In this document: piece after piece, positions 53,062 through 62,215 of the stretch
Layout: every line of letters starts with the position of its first letter
Position numbering within the stretch: position 1 is the stretch's first letter
Assembly (NCBI RefSeq): GCF_947495995.1
Contig: NZ_CANMAX010000001.1
Location: 186,001 to 250,000 of the forward strand
From: an uncultured Tenacibaculum sp.
GTDB lineage: Bacteria; Bacteroidota; Bacteroidia; Flavobacteriales; Flavobacteriaceae
Direction of reading: 5' to 3'
DNA length: 64,000 nucleotides
Position numbers and translations under genes: made by a program
The notes under the pieces: generated by a model
Database searches by the model: none
Told to the model about the DNA's origin: nothing
What the model saw: the letters and a program-made list of their open reading frames with translations, nothing else

Positions 53062-54069
53062 TTATATCACTTGAAATCCGTGAGCATAAGGATCATCTTC
53101 ATCATCAATAATAATGGTATTGTAACCATATATTTTTGCCCAACCTTGTACGCTAGGAATAATTGCGTTTTTAACTCCTAATTTAGTTACCTCTTCTACT
53201 CTACCAATAAAAGTACTTCCGATAAAACTTTCGTGAACAAACCCTTCTCCTACTTTTAGTTTTCCTTTAGCAAACAACTGAGCCATTCTTGCTGAAGTTC
53301 CAGTACCACAAGGACTTCTATCAATGGCTTTGTCTCCATAAAAAACTGCATTTCTACCCGAAGATTTTTGATCTAACGGTTCGCCTGTCCATAACATATG
53401 ACTTACATCTCGTATGGTTTCATTCTCTGGATGCACAAATTGATTCGGATATTTTTTATTTATCGCTTCTCGAACATGCTGAGAATACTGAACAATTTTA
53501 GATGCAGTAAAATCTTGTATTCCTGAAAAGTTTTTTTGTGGATCAACAATGGCATAAAAGTTACCTCCATAAGCTACATCAAACACTAATTCACCTAACT
53601 CTGGACAATCAATAGTTAATTCTTCCGCAGCCAAATAACTCTTTACATTTTTCAGTTTTACCCAAACTACTTTTCCTTCAACTTCTTTATATTCAATTTC
53701 CACAAGACCCGCAGGTGCCTCCATTTTAATAACACCAGGAATCTTTGGAGTAACTAAACCTTCTTCTATTGCTATTGTAATTGTACCAATAGTTCCGTGT
53801 CCGCACATAGGTAAACAACCAGAAGTCTCGATGAATAAGATTCCAAAATCATTATTTGGATCTTGTGGCGGATATAAAATACTTCCGCTCATCATATCAT
53901 GACCTCGAGGTTCAAACATTAAACCTTTGCGAATCCAATCAAATTCTTTTAAAAAATACTGACGTTTCTCACTCATAGAGTTTCCTATAAGCTTAGGACC
54001 TCCTTCTTTTACTACACGAACTGGATTTCCGCATGTATGACCATCTATGCAAGTAAAAACACTTCTCAT
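53062..54069 (-). CDS. 4-hydroxyproline 2-epimerase
   Basis: This 335-aa protein is of the proline racemase family. Both catalytic cysteines are present, C89 in CLPMCGHGTIG and C254 in RSPCGTGTSAR, which favours epimerase or racemase over the Thr-containing trans-3-hydroxyproline dehydratases. It converts trans-4-hydroxy-L-proline to cis-4-hydroxy-D-proline. IDGHTCGNPVR at the N-terminus is the family start. It lies 4 bp after the aldehyde dehydrogenase gene and 2 bp before the FAD dehydrogenase, which supports the hydroxyproline rather than proline substrate. Confidence 0.92.
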   Translation of the reverse strand: MRSVFTCIDGHTCGNPVRVVKEGGPKLIGNSMSEKRQYFLKEFDWIRKGLMFEPRGHDMMSGSILYPPQDPNNDFGILFIETSGCLPMCGHGTIGTITIAIEEGLVTPKIPGVIKMEAPAGLVEIEYKEVEGKVVWVKLKNVKSYLAAEELTIDCPELGELVFDVAYGGNFYAIVDPQKNFSGIQDFTASKIVQYSQHVREAINKKYPNQFVHPENETIRDVSHMLWTGEPLDQKSSGRNAVFYGDKAIDRSPCGTGTSARMAQLFAKGKLKVGEGFVHESFIGSTFIGRVEEVTKLGVKNAIIPSVQGWAKIYGYNTIIIDDEDDPYAHGFQVI

Positions 54070-54073
54070 TTTC

Positions 54074-55651
54074 TTAAGCGTTTGTCAATTTTCCGTTTAC
54101 AACTCGGTTAATTCCTAAAGGATTTCCATCTTGCAATTCTACTGGTAATAATTGTTGTGGCCAATTTTGATAACTAAATGGACGCACCCAACGCTTTATT
54201 GAATTTACACCAACTGCAGTAAAACGACTATCGGTAGAAGCAGGATAAGGTCCACCATGCACCATAGACGGACAAACCTCAACACCAGTTGGTACTCCAT
54301 TAAAAATTAAACGGCCTACTCTATTTTGCATTTTAGCAATTAATTCACCATAATTATTAAGCTCATTATCATCCGCTATAATAGTTCCTGTAAGTTGTCC
54401 TTCTAATTTTGCGATAATTTGCTCTAATTCTTGAACATTTTCACAAGAAACAACAATAGAAAAAGGTCCGAAAACTTCATGATGTAATTTTGTATTCTCT
54501 AAAAAGGTTTTACCAGAAACAGTGGCAATTAATTGTGATGCATAATTCGTTTTTACTTTCTGATCTAAATTCGCTACTACAGTAACATTTTCTTCAGCAA
54601 TCGCTTTAGTTTTACCTTTTTCGTAAGCGCTATGAATATTTGGATGCAACATACACATCGGACTAATTTCTTTAATCTTAGTTCCTAATGTATTTGTAAA
54701 ATCATCTAACTGTTTTCCAGCAATCCCTAAAATTAAACCTGGATTTGTACAGAACTGACCTGTTCCTAATGTTATTGAACCAGCATAAGTATTTGCAATT
54801 TCTGCGCCTCTATTTTCTAATGCTTTTGGTAATACAACCACTGGATTTATACTTCCCATTTCAGCAAAAACTGGTATTGGCTCTTCTCTTTTAGCAGCAA
54901 TATCTAATAAAGCTCTACCTCCTTTAATACTTCCCGTAAAACCAACAGCTTTAACTTTTGCATCGCTAACTAATTGTTCTCCTGCATTATAATCTATTGC
55001 ATTGATATTTGAGAAAATTCCATTTGGCATGTTAGTTTTCTCAGCTGCTTTTAAAATTGCACTGGCTATCAACTCTCCTGTACCCGCATGCATTGGATGA
55101 GATTTTACAATTACTGGACAACCAGCTGCAAATGCTGCTGCAGTATCTCCGCCTGCTGTTGAATATGCCAACGGAAAATTACTTGCTCCAAATACCACAA
55201 TTGGTCCTAATGGAATATTCATTTTTCGTAAATCTGGTTTAGGCGCTGGGGTTCTGTCTGAAATTCCTGTATCAATTGAAGCTTCTACCCAAGATCCTTC
55301 TTCTACTAAATCAGCAAAAGATCGTAATTGAAAAACTGTTCTTCCTCGTTCACCTGCTGCTCTACCTGATGGTAATCCTGTTTCTGAACAATATACTTGA
55401 ATCAATTGCTCTCCTAACGCTTCAATTTCATCTGCAATAGCTCTTAAGAATAAAGTTTTCTGTTTTCCTGAAAAACTTCTATATTCTTCAAATGCCTTTT
55501 CAGCTAAGTGAACTGCTTCATTTATTTCTTCCGTAGTCGCTTGATAAAATATATGTTCATTTTCAACATTTAACTCAGGATTGAATGTTTTGAATGTTTT
55601 ATCTCCTTTAGCAGACAATTGATTTCCTATATAATTTTTTCCAGTAATCAT
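54074..55651 (-). CDS. 2,5-dioxovalerate (alpha-ketoglutaric semialdehyde) dehydrogenase
   Basis: This 525-aa aldehyde dehydrogenase has the nucleotide-binding block VVFGASNFPLAYSTAGGDTAAA, the general-base Glu in PVFAEMGSINP and the catalytic Cys in GTGQFCTNPG. The sequence style (long, GASNFPLAYST, SMVHGGPYPAST) is that of the NADP-dependent alpha-ketoglutaric semialdehyde dehydrogenases of hydroxyproline and sugar-acid pathways. It makes 2-oxoglutarate, the end product of the pathway, which enters the TCA cycle. Its start is 6 bp after the deaminase gene. Confidence 0.9.
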   Translation of the reverse strand: MITGKNYIGNQLSAKGDKTFKTFNPELNVENEHIFYQATTEEINEAVHLAEKAFEEYRSFSGKQKTLFLRAIADEIEALGEQLIQVYCSETGLPSGRAAGERGRTVFQLRSFADLVEEGSWVEASIDTGISDRTPAPKPDLRKMNIPLGPIVVFGASNFPLAYSTAGGDTAAAFAAGCPVIVKSHPMHAGTGELIASAILKAAEKTNMPNGIFSNINAIDYNAGEQLVSDAKVKAVGFTGSIKGGRALLDIAAKREEPIPVFAEMGSINPVVVLPKALENRGAEIANTYAGSITLGTGQFCTNPGLILGIAGKQLDDFTNTLGTKIKEISPMCMLHPNIHSAYEKGKTKAIAEENVTVVANLDQKVKTNYASQLIATVSGKTFLENTKLHHEVFGPFSIVVSCENVQELEQIIAKLEGQLTGTIIADDNELNNYGELIAKMQNRVGRLIFNGVPTGVEVCPSMVHGGPYPASTDSRFTAVGVNSIKRWVRPFSYQNWPQQLLPVELQDGNPLGINRVVNGKLTNA

Positions 55652-55657
55652 GTATTG

Positions 55658-56569
55658 TTAACTTTTATAATTTGGTAGTTGTGGCCTGTTTTTAAGTCCG
55701 TCTTCTATAATCTTTAGTACATTTTCACGCTCTTCTCCAATTAAAGGTAATCTCGGCGCTCTTACATTCTCAGTTCCTATTCCTGTAGCAACTTCAGCAA
55801 GTTTAATATTTTGAACTAATTTAGAATTTATATCTAATTCTAACAACGGTAAAAACCATCTATAAATCGCTAAAGCTTCTTGTATTCTACCTGCTTTTTG
55901 TAACTCATAAATCGCAACAGTTTCTTTAGGAAAAGCACAAACCAAACCTGCAATCCAACCATCAGCTCCCATTAATAAACTTTCCAAAGCAAGTGTATCT
56001 ACACCTGTCATTATTTTTAATCGATCTCCAAATGTATTTTTGATTCTAGTAATATTAGAAATGTCTCTGGTAGATTCTTTTACTGCCTGAATATTGTCGC
56101 ACGTTAATAATTCTTCGAACATTTTTAACGTCACTTCGATACCATAATCAACAGGATTATTGTACACCATAATAGGTAAAGAAGTATTGTTTGCAACAGC
56201 TTTAAAATATGCTACCGTTTCTCTACCATCTGCTTTATAGCGCATTGGCGGTAACATCATTAATCCTTTTGCTCCATCTTCTTCTGCTTTTTGAGCTGCT
56301 AAAATTGCATTTTTGGTAGTTTGCTCTGCAACATTAATTAGCACAGGAACTTTATTTTCTACAATATCAACTGTAGTTGTAGTTAGTGTTCTCTTTTCTT
56401 CATCAGATAATGTACTCGCTTCTCCTAGAGTTCCTCCTAATACTATTCCGTGAACACCAGCATCTAATTGTGCTTTAATATTAACTTCAAAAGCAGCTAA
56501 ATCTAACTGATCATCTGCTGTAAATTTTGTTGTTACAGCCGGCATAACGCCTTTCCACTCTATTGCCAT
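55658..56569 (-). CDS. DapA-family 1-pyrroline-4-hydroxy-2-carboxylate deaminase
   Basis: This 303-aa class I lyase of the dihydrodipicolinate synthase superfamily has the opening MAIEWKGVMPAVTTKF, GGTLGEASTLS, the Tyr motif MVYNNPVDYG and the Schiff-base Lys in AVKESTRD (about residue 165). In this operon it should deaminate the cyclic imine product of the FAD dehydrogenase to alpha-ketoglutaric semialdehyde. It is the first gene of the operon and divergent from the AraC regulator. A lysine-biosynthesis role as DapA is unlikely given the context. Confidence 0.88.
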   Translation of the reverse strand: MAIEWKGVMPAVTTKFTADDQLDLAAFEVNIKAQLDAGVHGIVLGGTLGEASTLSDEEKRTLTTTTVDIVENKVPVLINVAEQTTKNAILAAQKAEEDGAKGLMMLPPMRYKADGRETVAYFKAVANNTSLPIMVYNNPVDYGIEVTLKMFEELLTCDNIQAVKESTRDISNITRIKNTFGDRLKIMTGVDTLALESLLMGADGWIAGLVCAFPKETVAIYELQKAGRIQEALAIYRWFLPLLELDINSKLVQNIKLAEVATGIGTENVRAPRLPLIGEERENVLKIIEDGLKNRPQLPNYKS

Positions 56570-56588
56570 TTTAGTTTAATTTTTAAGG

Positions 56589-56596
56589 CAAAAGTA
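56589..56596 (-). promoter_or_regulatory. possible -7 element of the hydroxyproline operon
   Basis: The minus strand reads TACTTTTG 20 bp before the deaminase start. No -33 element is present, as might be expected for an activator-dependent promoter controlled by the divergent AraC protein. Confidence 0.45.
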
Positions 56597-56715
56597 TAAG
56601 AGTAACATGAATTTAAAAGTGCTGATATTAAGCTAAACTAATACTATATTACTCAAATTATTAATTTTCACATTAAAATACATTAATTTCATATTTAAAA
56701 TATAATCTTTAGACA

Positions 56716-57555
56716 ATGAAAGTATTACCATTTAAAATTCCTAAACCGAAAAACTTGGGTGTAATTTACCAAGAAGATCGTGGTGTTTTTTATGACAAAC
56801 TTCATCAACATGAAGAAATTCAAATTTCTTGTATTGTAAAAGGTAAAGGAACTTTAGTCGTTGGAGACACCATACATAATTATGCTATAAATGATGTATT
56901 TATTATTGGAGGAAACTTACCGCATTTATTTAAAAGTGATGCTCATAATTCTGAAGATTCTTTTATGATTTCTTTATTCTTTACAGAGCAATCTTTTGGA
57001 AAAGACTTTTTTAAACTAGATGATTTTTTACTCTTAAAAAACTTCTTTGATAAAACTAGAAATGGATTTAAAATCATAGAAAATAAGGACGCGATACTGC
57101 AATATTTTTTAACGCTAGAACATCATAACGATTTAGAACGTTTTATTACTTTTTTTACGCTTTTAAAAGAATTAAATCATCTAAAATCGGAATCACTTTC
57201 TACATTTATTTATCCGAAAAAATACACAGAGAATCAAGGAAAAAGAATGCAAACAGTAATGAATTATACTATTAATAATTTTCATTCAGAGATTGATTTG
57301 CACACCGTAGCTGAAAAAGCAAACATGACTAAAAACGCATTTTGTAATTATTTTAAACAACACACAAACAAAACTTATTTTACATTCTTAAATGAACTAC
57401 GAGTAGAAAATGCATGTAATTTATTATTGGAAAACAGATCTTTATCTATAAACGAAATTGCATATCGATCTGGCTACAGTAGTTTATCTAATTTCAACAG
57501 AAAGTTTTTGGCTATTAAAAAAGTAACACCTTCACAGTATCGTAAAGTAAATTAA
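56716..57555 (+). CDS. AraC-family regulator of the hydroxyproline operon
   Basis: This 279-aa protein has an N-terminal cupin-like sensor domain (KLHQHEEIQISCIVKGKG, about 27-44) and a C-terminal double HTH (about 180-279; HTVAEKANMTKNAFCNYFKQ and INEIAYRSGYSSLSNFNRKF, then TPSQYRK). It is divergent from the catabolic operon with 146 bp between, so it is the obvious candidate activator responding to hydroxyproline or a pathway intermediate. The 3' end overlaps the convergent MmcQ-like gene by 4 bp. Confidence 0.88.
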   Translation: MKVLPFKIPKPKNLGVIYQEDRGVFYDKLHQHEEIQISCIVKGKGTLVVGDTIHNYAINDVFIIGGNLPHLFKSDAHNSEDSFMISLFFTEQSFGKDFFKLDDFLLLKNFFDKTRNGFKIIENKDAILQYFLTLEHHNDLERFITFFTLLKELNHLKSESLSTFIYPKKYTENQGKRMQTVMNYTINNFHSEIDLHTVAEKANMTKNAFCNYFKQHTNKTYFTFLNELRVENACNLLLENRSLSINEIAYRSGYSSLSNFNRKFLAIKKVTPSQYRKVN

Positions 57556-57917
57556 AGCGCCTTTAATTCTTCTTTCATTTTTCTGGTAAGCCCTTTTACT
57601 ACCAAATCGTAAGAATGATCGATTAATTCGAAAACTAAATCGTCTGGAACACCTTGATTAATCGTGATCGTATTCCAATGTTTTTTATTCATATGAAATC
57701 CTGGATTTATTCCTTCATATTCTCCTCTTAATTCTTCAGATTTATCTGGATCACATTTTAGATTTATTTTCTCTTCACCTTTTTCCCAATGGTTTAATCC
57801 TACCAAAGCAAACATCTTCCCCATTACTTTAAACACCAAAGTAACATCATCAAAAGGAAATTCTTCAGTAATTCCTTTTCTACAAATACAATATTCTCGA
57901 AGTTGTTCAATATGCAA
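57552..57917 (-). CDS. MmcQ/YjbR-family protein
   Basis: This 121-aa protein shows the MmcQ/YjbR (CyaY-like fold) pattern: MHIEQLREYCICRKGITEEFPFD at the start, the central strand pair VFKVMGKMFALVG, and the C-terminal MNKKHWNTITIN and LIDHSYDLVVKGL. It lacks a cytosine-C5 or other enzyme motif; the family probably binds DNA or protein. The function is unknown. It is convergent with the AraC gene. Confidence 0.87.
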   Translation of the reverse strand: MHIEQLREYCICRKGITEEFPFDDVTLVFKVMGKMFALVGLNHWEKGEEKINLKCDPDKSEELRGEYEGINPGFHMNKKHWNTITINQGVPDDLVFELIDHSYDLVVKGLTRKMKEELKAL

Positions 57918-57949
57918 AGTTTTCTTTTTTTCTTACAAAAGTGATTTGT

Positions 57950-58561
57950 TTACTCAATCAATTTAATATTACTACTTGGTAATTCTAATGCAGAATAATC
58001 TAACTTCCATCCAATAGCTTCTATTAAATTTTCCATTAAAACAATGGCTTCTATAGCTTCATTATTTGCTGCTTGCATCAAATTACTTTCAGGAATTTTC
58101 TGCATTACGTGATCTTTTGCAGCCTGATTTACCTTTGTTAAATCTTCTGAATTAAACTTATTTAAAAAACCATCTTGAATGTCGTAAAAACGAATATTTG
58201 GCTCAATTGAAAGTATTTCAGGCTCAGGAAAATTTGATAATTTTATTGTTTTATTCTTAGTATCGGCTTCCATTTTAATTTTTCTAAAATCGAAACCAAT
58301 ATGTGTTTTTGCATTAATTAAAATAATTGCTTTTTTCTTACTTGATATTAATCCGAGTAACTTTCCTTGTGTATCTTCATGATGATAAATTTCAGAGAAA
58401 TCACCTTCAACAGTAATCAACTTGGTTACTTTTTTAATTTTATCAAGTAAAATCACCGATTGATTTTGAGTAACACTTCTGTTCTTCACCGTTGCAAACT
58501 TCTGAAAAACAAAATAAGAACCTACAGCACCTAACGCTAGTCCGAAAAACAATAATTCCAT
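57950..58561 (-). CDS. DUF4230 membrane-anchored protein
   Basis: This 203-aa protein has an N-terminal hydrophobic segment (about 3-20) followed by a soluble domain with the DUF4230 pattern (LITVEGDFSEIY, KKKAIILINAKTHIGFDF, FPEPEILSIEPNIRFYD). The family is found in many bacteria and has no known function. It lies 32 bp upstream of the MmcQ/YjbR gene in the same direction. Confidence 0.78.
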   Translation of the reverse strand: MELLFFGLALGAVGSYFVFQKFATVKNRSVTQNQSVILLDKIKKVTKLITVEGDFSEIYHHEDTQGKLLGLISSKKKAIILINAKTHIGFDFRKIKMEADTKNKTIKLSNFPEPEILSIEPNIRFYDIQDGFLNKFNSEDLTKVNQAAKDHVMQKIPESNLMQAANNEAIEAIVLMENLIEAIGWKLDYSALELPSSNIKLIE

Positions 58562-58678
58562 AGGATAAAGATAGTTTTTATATCATAAATTAAGACTGTT
58601 TTTTACAATAGAAAGTCACAACTAAGTTTTACTCTTAAGAATACTTTAATAGTTTCTCTATTTATAAAACCTTAATTT

Positions 58679-58686
58679 TATTTTTG
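58679..58686 (+). promoter_or_regulatory. possible -7 element for the M20 gene
   Basis: TATTTTTG lies 17 bp before the amidohydrolase ATG. It matches the consensus but occurs in a T-rich stretch and has no -33 element. Confidence 0.33.
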
Positions 58687-58703
58687 ATTTTCACTCACCA
58701 AAC

Positions 58704-59846
58704 ATGCTTAGTACATTAGAAACGCTTCGTAAAGAATTACATCAAAATCCTGAAATTTCTGGTAAAGAATATAAAACAGCAGAAAGACTTCAAAAATTTA
58801 TCTCAGAACATTATCCTGGAACAATAGTTACGAATATTGGCGGACCTAGCTTTGCTGTTATTTACGATTTTGGTTCTGGCGGATCTACAGTTGCTATTCG
58901 TTGTGAATTAGATGCACTACCTATTTTAGAAGAAAATGATTTTGAATATACATCAAAAGTTGAAGGCGTTTCACATAAATGCGGACATGATGGTCATATG
59001 ACTATGGTAACCGGACTCATATTTTGGCTACAACAACAAGAGAAAATATTTACTAAAGGAAAGGTTATTTTATTATTTCAAACTGCTGAGGAAACTGGTA
59101 AAGGAGCTTACGAAATGCTTGAAGATCCTAAATTTAAACCTTTAGAAATCGATTACATTTTTGCACTGCATAATATTCCTGGAGAAGATTTGCATACGAT
59201 TATCACAATGCAAGAAGGTTTTTCTGCGGAAGTAGAAAGTTTTGTTTTAAAACTTAAAGGTTTAGGCTCACATGCTGCAGAACCTCAGAACGGAATTAAC
59301 CCCGCAGTTGGAATTGCTGATTTAGTTTCTGGTTTCAATAAATTAAATAACTACGATCCAAATCAAAAAGATTTTAAAGTACTTACTCCTGTTCATATTC
59401 GTATGGGAGAAGCAAACTATGGAATTTCACCTGGATCTGCAGAATTACATTACACCATTAGATCTTGGACTTTAGAAAGCATGAATGTATTAAAATCGGA
59501 AATTCTTAAGACTATTGAAATTCTCTCTAAAAAGCATAAATTAGAATACGAATTAGAATGGTTAGAACATTTCCCTGCTAGTGAGAACGATCCTACTTGT
59601 AATAAAATCATCAATAAAGTCGCTCATGAATTAAATTTTAATGTAGTAGAAAGAGCGTATCCTTTTAAATTTGGAGAAGATTTTGGTTGGTTTTCTAGAC
59701 ATTATAAAACAGGAATGTTTGGTTTAGGTTCAGGAATTAACACACCGCCATTACATAATCCGTCTTACGATTTCCCTAATGAAATTATCCCCACAGGAAT
59801 ACAAATGTTTAGCGAAATTATAGCAACTATTTTACTAGAAAAATAA
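58704..59846 (+). CDS. M20D-family amidohydrolase (N-acyl amino acid hydrolase type)
   Basis: This 380-aa metalloenzyme has LRKELHQNPEISGKEYKTA (residues 6-24), IRCELDALPI, the metal-binding HKCGHDGHM, the TAEETGKGA catalytic Glu pair, HNIPG and a C-terminal HNPSYDFPNEI His ligand. It includes the satellite dimerisation domain. M20D enzymes remove acyl groups from amino acids, indole-3-acetyl conjugates or hippurate. It lacks a signal peptide, so it is cytosolic. It is 11 bp upstream of the YARHG gene. Confidence 0.9.
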   Translation: MLSTLETLRKELHQNPEISGKEYKTAERLQKFISEHYPGTIVTNIGGPSFAVIYDFGSGGSTVAIRCELDALPILEENDFEYTSKVEGVSHKCGHDGHMTMVTGLIFWLQQQEKIFTKGKVILLFQTAEETGKGAYEMLEDPKFKPLEIDYIFALHNIPGEDLHTIITMQEGFSAEVESFVLKLKGLGSHAAEPQNGINPAVGIADLVSGFNKLNNYDPNQKDFKVLTPVHIRMGEANYGISPGSAELHYTIRSWTLESMNVLKSEILKTIEILSKKHKLEYELEWLEHFPASENDPTCNKIINKVAHELNFNVVERAYPFKFGEDFGWFSRHYKTGMFGLGSGINTPPLHNPSYDFPNEIIPTGIQMFSEIIATILLEK

Positions 59847-59857
59847 CATTACAGTTT

Positions 59858-60607
59858 ATGAAAAACTTTATACTAATTCTCACATTTACTCTCTTTTCAA
59901 GTATTGTTTCTGCACAAAAAATCACTTCTTGTGAAAATTGTAATACAACTAAATACAATTTACAATCCATTAAAGAGAATCATCTACACGAATTAGAATT
60001 ATTAAGAAATGAAATTTTCGCAAGACATGGTTATCAATTCAATAATGATAGATTGGATGAATACTTTTCAAACTTCTATTGGTATAAAGGAACTACAAAG
60101 AATGTTAGCTTAAATTTTATTGAACAACATAACGTTACACTCTTTAAAACTCAAGAAAATAAAATTAAGCAGCATCGCAAAAAATTAATCAGTGAATTAC
60201 AAAAACTGAAAAAAGCGGTCTTAAATAATGATACTGATTTTATTAAAAACGTATTTGATAATTATACTTCTGAAAATGGTAATGATTATCCATACGAAGC
60301 TTTAGTAAATGCTTTAGAAAGTGTTTTAAAATCTACTGATATTGATGCAATGTATTGGCATAAAAATCAAGCAAAATATAGTATTGAAATTGATAATGGA
60401 TTTTCCGTTTCAAGTAAAGGAATTTACATTAAAAACGATACTATTTCCATCATCGTTACCGATCCGCAGAAACATTCTAGTTTAATGAAAGATGATGCAT
60501 TTGAATATCCTAGCAGCTACTATTCTGAATCTGAAAATTCTGCTGGTGGTGTTTTTGAATTCAGCAATGGAAAATTAAAATTAGTAAACTTGTATTTCGC
60601 AGGATAA
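59858..60607 (+). CDS. secreted YARHG-domain protein
   Basis: This 249-aa protein has a signal peptide (MKNFILILTF through SAQK) and, at about residues 44-95, the YARHG motif (LRNEIFARHGYQFNN, with YWYKG and an N-x-x-L-like second half). YARHG domains are extracellular and associated with peptidase or ligand-binding proteins. The remaining part (about 100-249) is unassigned. It follows the M20 gene by 11 bp, which suggests co-transcription. Confidence 0.75.
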   Translation: MKNFILILTFTLFSSIVSAQKITSCENCNTTKYNLQSIKENHLHELELLRNEIFARHGYQFNNDRLDEYFSNFYWYKGTTKNVSLNFIEQHNVTLFKTQENKIKQHRKKLISELQKLKKAVLNNDTDFIKNVFDNYTSENGNDYPYEALVNALESVLKSTDIDAMYWHKNQAKYSIEIDNGFSVSSKGIYIKNDTISIIVTDPQKHSSLMKDDAFEYPSSYYSESENSAGGVFEFSNGKLKLVNLYFAG

Positions 60608-60645
60608 ACGTTGAGTTCATTTTTTAATTATCATTTATAACACTC

Positions 60646-61491
60646 ATGGATATTATTACTTTACCAGAAGATTTATCGATACAAAACGAAAACGCTCTTT
60701 GTATTTACGATTATCAAACTTCAAAAGAGTGTTTAAAACAAATGGTAACGCTGCAGAAAAACACATTTAGCTTTCTTATTCAAGGAAATAAAGAAGTGTT
60801 TTCTAACAAAACTAACACAAACATTAATCACAACAGTTTTCTTTTAATGAAAAAAGGTCGTTGTTTAATGACTGAAAAAATTACGCTTACAGAACAAAAA
60901 AATTATAGAAGTATTCTTTTCTTTTTCGACAACGAAACCTTAATTAATTTCATTCATAAGAATAATATTAACTATGTAAAATCTCCTGTAAAAAAACCAT
61001 CTATTTTCACTTTCGATTACGATGATTTTTTAGAAGTATTTGTTCAAAGTTTAATTTCAATTAGCAAATTAAATTATAAGGTACAATCGAAACTACTAGA
61101 AGCCAAATTTGAAGAACTAATTGTGTATTTAATAAATACTCAAGGAACAGATTTTATTGAATCTTTACTTTTTGAAATTCAAAATGAAAATCAACATTTC
61201 ATAGAAGTTATAGAACACAACAAACTAAATAAACTTAGTTTACAGGAATTGTCCTTTTTAGCCAACATGAGTCTTTCTACATTTAAAAGAGAATTCACAA
61301 AACACTTTAATACTTCACCTAGTAAATGGTTTTTAGATCAACGACTCGAACATGCAGCGCTTTTACTTCAAGATAAATCTGTACGCCCTACAGATATTTT
61401 TGAAGAAATTGGTTATGAAAGTCTATCTAACTTTGTACAAGCTTTTAAAATTAAGTTCGGAATTACCCCAAAACAATATCAATTAAATTGA
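60646..61491 (+). CDS. AraC-family transcriptional regulator (ExsA-like)
   Basis: This 281-aa protein has an N-terminal cupin-like domain (NSFLLMKKGRCLMTEK pattern) and a C-terminal AraC HTH (about 185-281; LSLQELSFLANMSLSTFKREFTKHFNTSP, FEEIGYESLSNFVQAFKIKFGITPKQY). Its target is unknown. It is divergent from nothing and precedes the PEBP gene on the same strand with a possible promoter between. Confidence 0.87.
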   Translation: MDIITLPEDLSIQNENALCIYDYQTSKECLKQMVTLQKNTFSFLIQGNKEVFSNKTNTNINHNSFLLMKKGRCLMTEKITLTEQKNYRSILFFFDNETLINFIHKNNINYVKSPVKKPSIFTFDYDDFLEVFVQSLISISKLNYKVQSKLLEAKFEELIVYLINTQGTDFIESLLFEIQNENQHFIEVIEHNKLNKLSLQELSFLANMSLSTFKREFTKHFNTSPSKWFLDQRLEHAALLLQDKSVRPTDIFEEIGYESLSNFVQAFKIKFGITPKQYQLN

Positions 61492-61546
61492 GCTTTTAGC
61501 AATACTTTTTGATCTGTATCGCACAATAAATAGTGTAAAACCAATC

Positions 61547-61554
61547 TAACTTTG
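61547..61554 (+). promoter_or_regulatory. possible -7 element for the PEBP gene
   Basis: TAACTTTG is an exact TAnnTTTG match 24 bp before the start codon. No TTG is seen at the usual -33 spacing. Confidence 0.45.
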
Positions 61555-61577
61555 CCTCATAATTAATTCTTATTATT

Positions 61578-62129
61578 ATGAAAAAATTACTTTTAGCTGT
61601 TGGTATTTACATGATCGCAGCAATAAATTTACAAGCGCAAAAAACATTTACGTTAACAAGTAACTCTTTAAAAGGACAAGCAACTTTACGTGAAGAATTT
61701 AATGGATTTGGATGTGTTGGTGAAAATGAATCACCTCAACTTTCTTGGGAAAACGCCCCAAAAGGAACTAAGAGTTTCGCCATAACAATGTACGATCCAG
61801 ATGCTCCTACTGGAAGCGGATGGTGGCATTGGGTTGTTTTTGATATTCCAAGTACTACGAAAGAATTAAAAGCTGGAGCTGGAGACATTAGTAAAAACTT
61901 GCTTCCAAAATCAGTAATTCAAAGTGTTACAGATTATGGCACTAAAGGATTTGGCGGACCTTGTCCTCCAAAAGGTCACGGATTACATCAATATATTATA
62001 ACTGTTCATGCTTTAAAAACAGATTCTTTAGGATTAACAGCAGACACTAATCCAGCTGTTGTTGGTTATTATTTAGGAAATAACACTCTTGCTAAAGCCA
62101 GCATTGTTGCATATTACCAAAGAAAATAA
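61578..62129 (+). CDS. secreted YbhB/YbcL-type PEBP protein
   Basis: This 183-aa protein has a signal peptide (MKKLLLAVGI through LQAQ) and the phosphatidylethanolamine-binding protein fold: NESPQLSWENAP, MYDPDAPTGSGWWHWVVFDIP (ligand-binding CR1), GPCPPKGHGLHQY (CR2). Bacterial members are called Raf kinase inhibitor-like but have no kinase link. They probably bind small anions or lipid head groups in the periplasm. It is monocistronic, with a strong terminator. Confidence 0.93.
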   Translation: MKKLLLAVGIYMIAAINLQAQKTFTLTSNSLKGQATLREEFNGFGCVGENESPQLSWENAPKGTKSFAITMYDPDAPTGSGWWHWVVFDIPSTTKELKAGAGDISKNLLPKSVIQSVTDYGTKGFGGPCPPKGHGLHQYIITVHALKTDSLGLTADTNPAVVGYYLGNNTLAKASIVAYYQRK

Positions 62130-62137
62130 AACAATTC

Positions 62138-62173
62138 AAAAGGTTTAAGTGATCGTATCATTTAAACCTTTTT
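62138..62173 (+). terminator. intrinsic terminator after the PEBP gene
   Basis: The 16-bp stem AAAAGGTTTAAGTGAT/ATCATTTAAACCTTTT (one G-U pair) has a 3-nt loop and a T-run after it. Confidence 0.88.
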
Positions 62174-62215
62174 CTTTTTAAATTACTATCATTACATTCG
62201 TGTAAATTATTTTCC

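Noticed and set aside
53062..54069. trans-3-hydroxy-L-proline dehydratase
   Set aside because: Both catalytic Cys are present (C89 and C254), whereas the dehydratases have Thr at one position.
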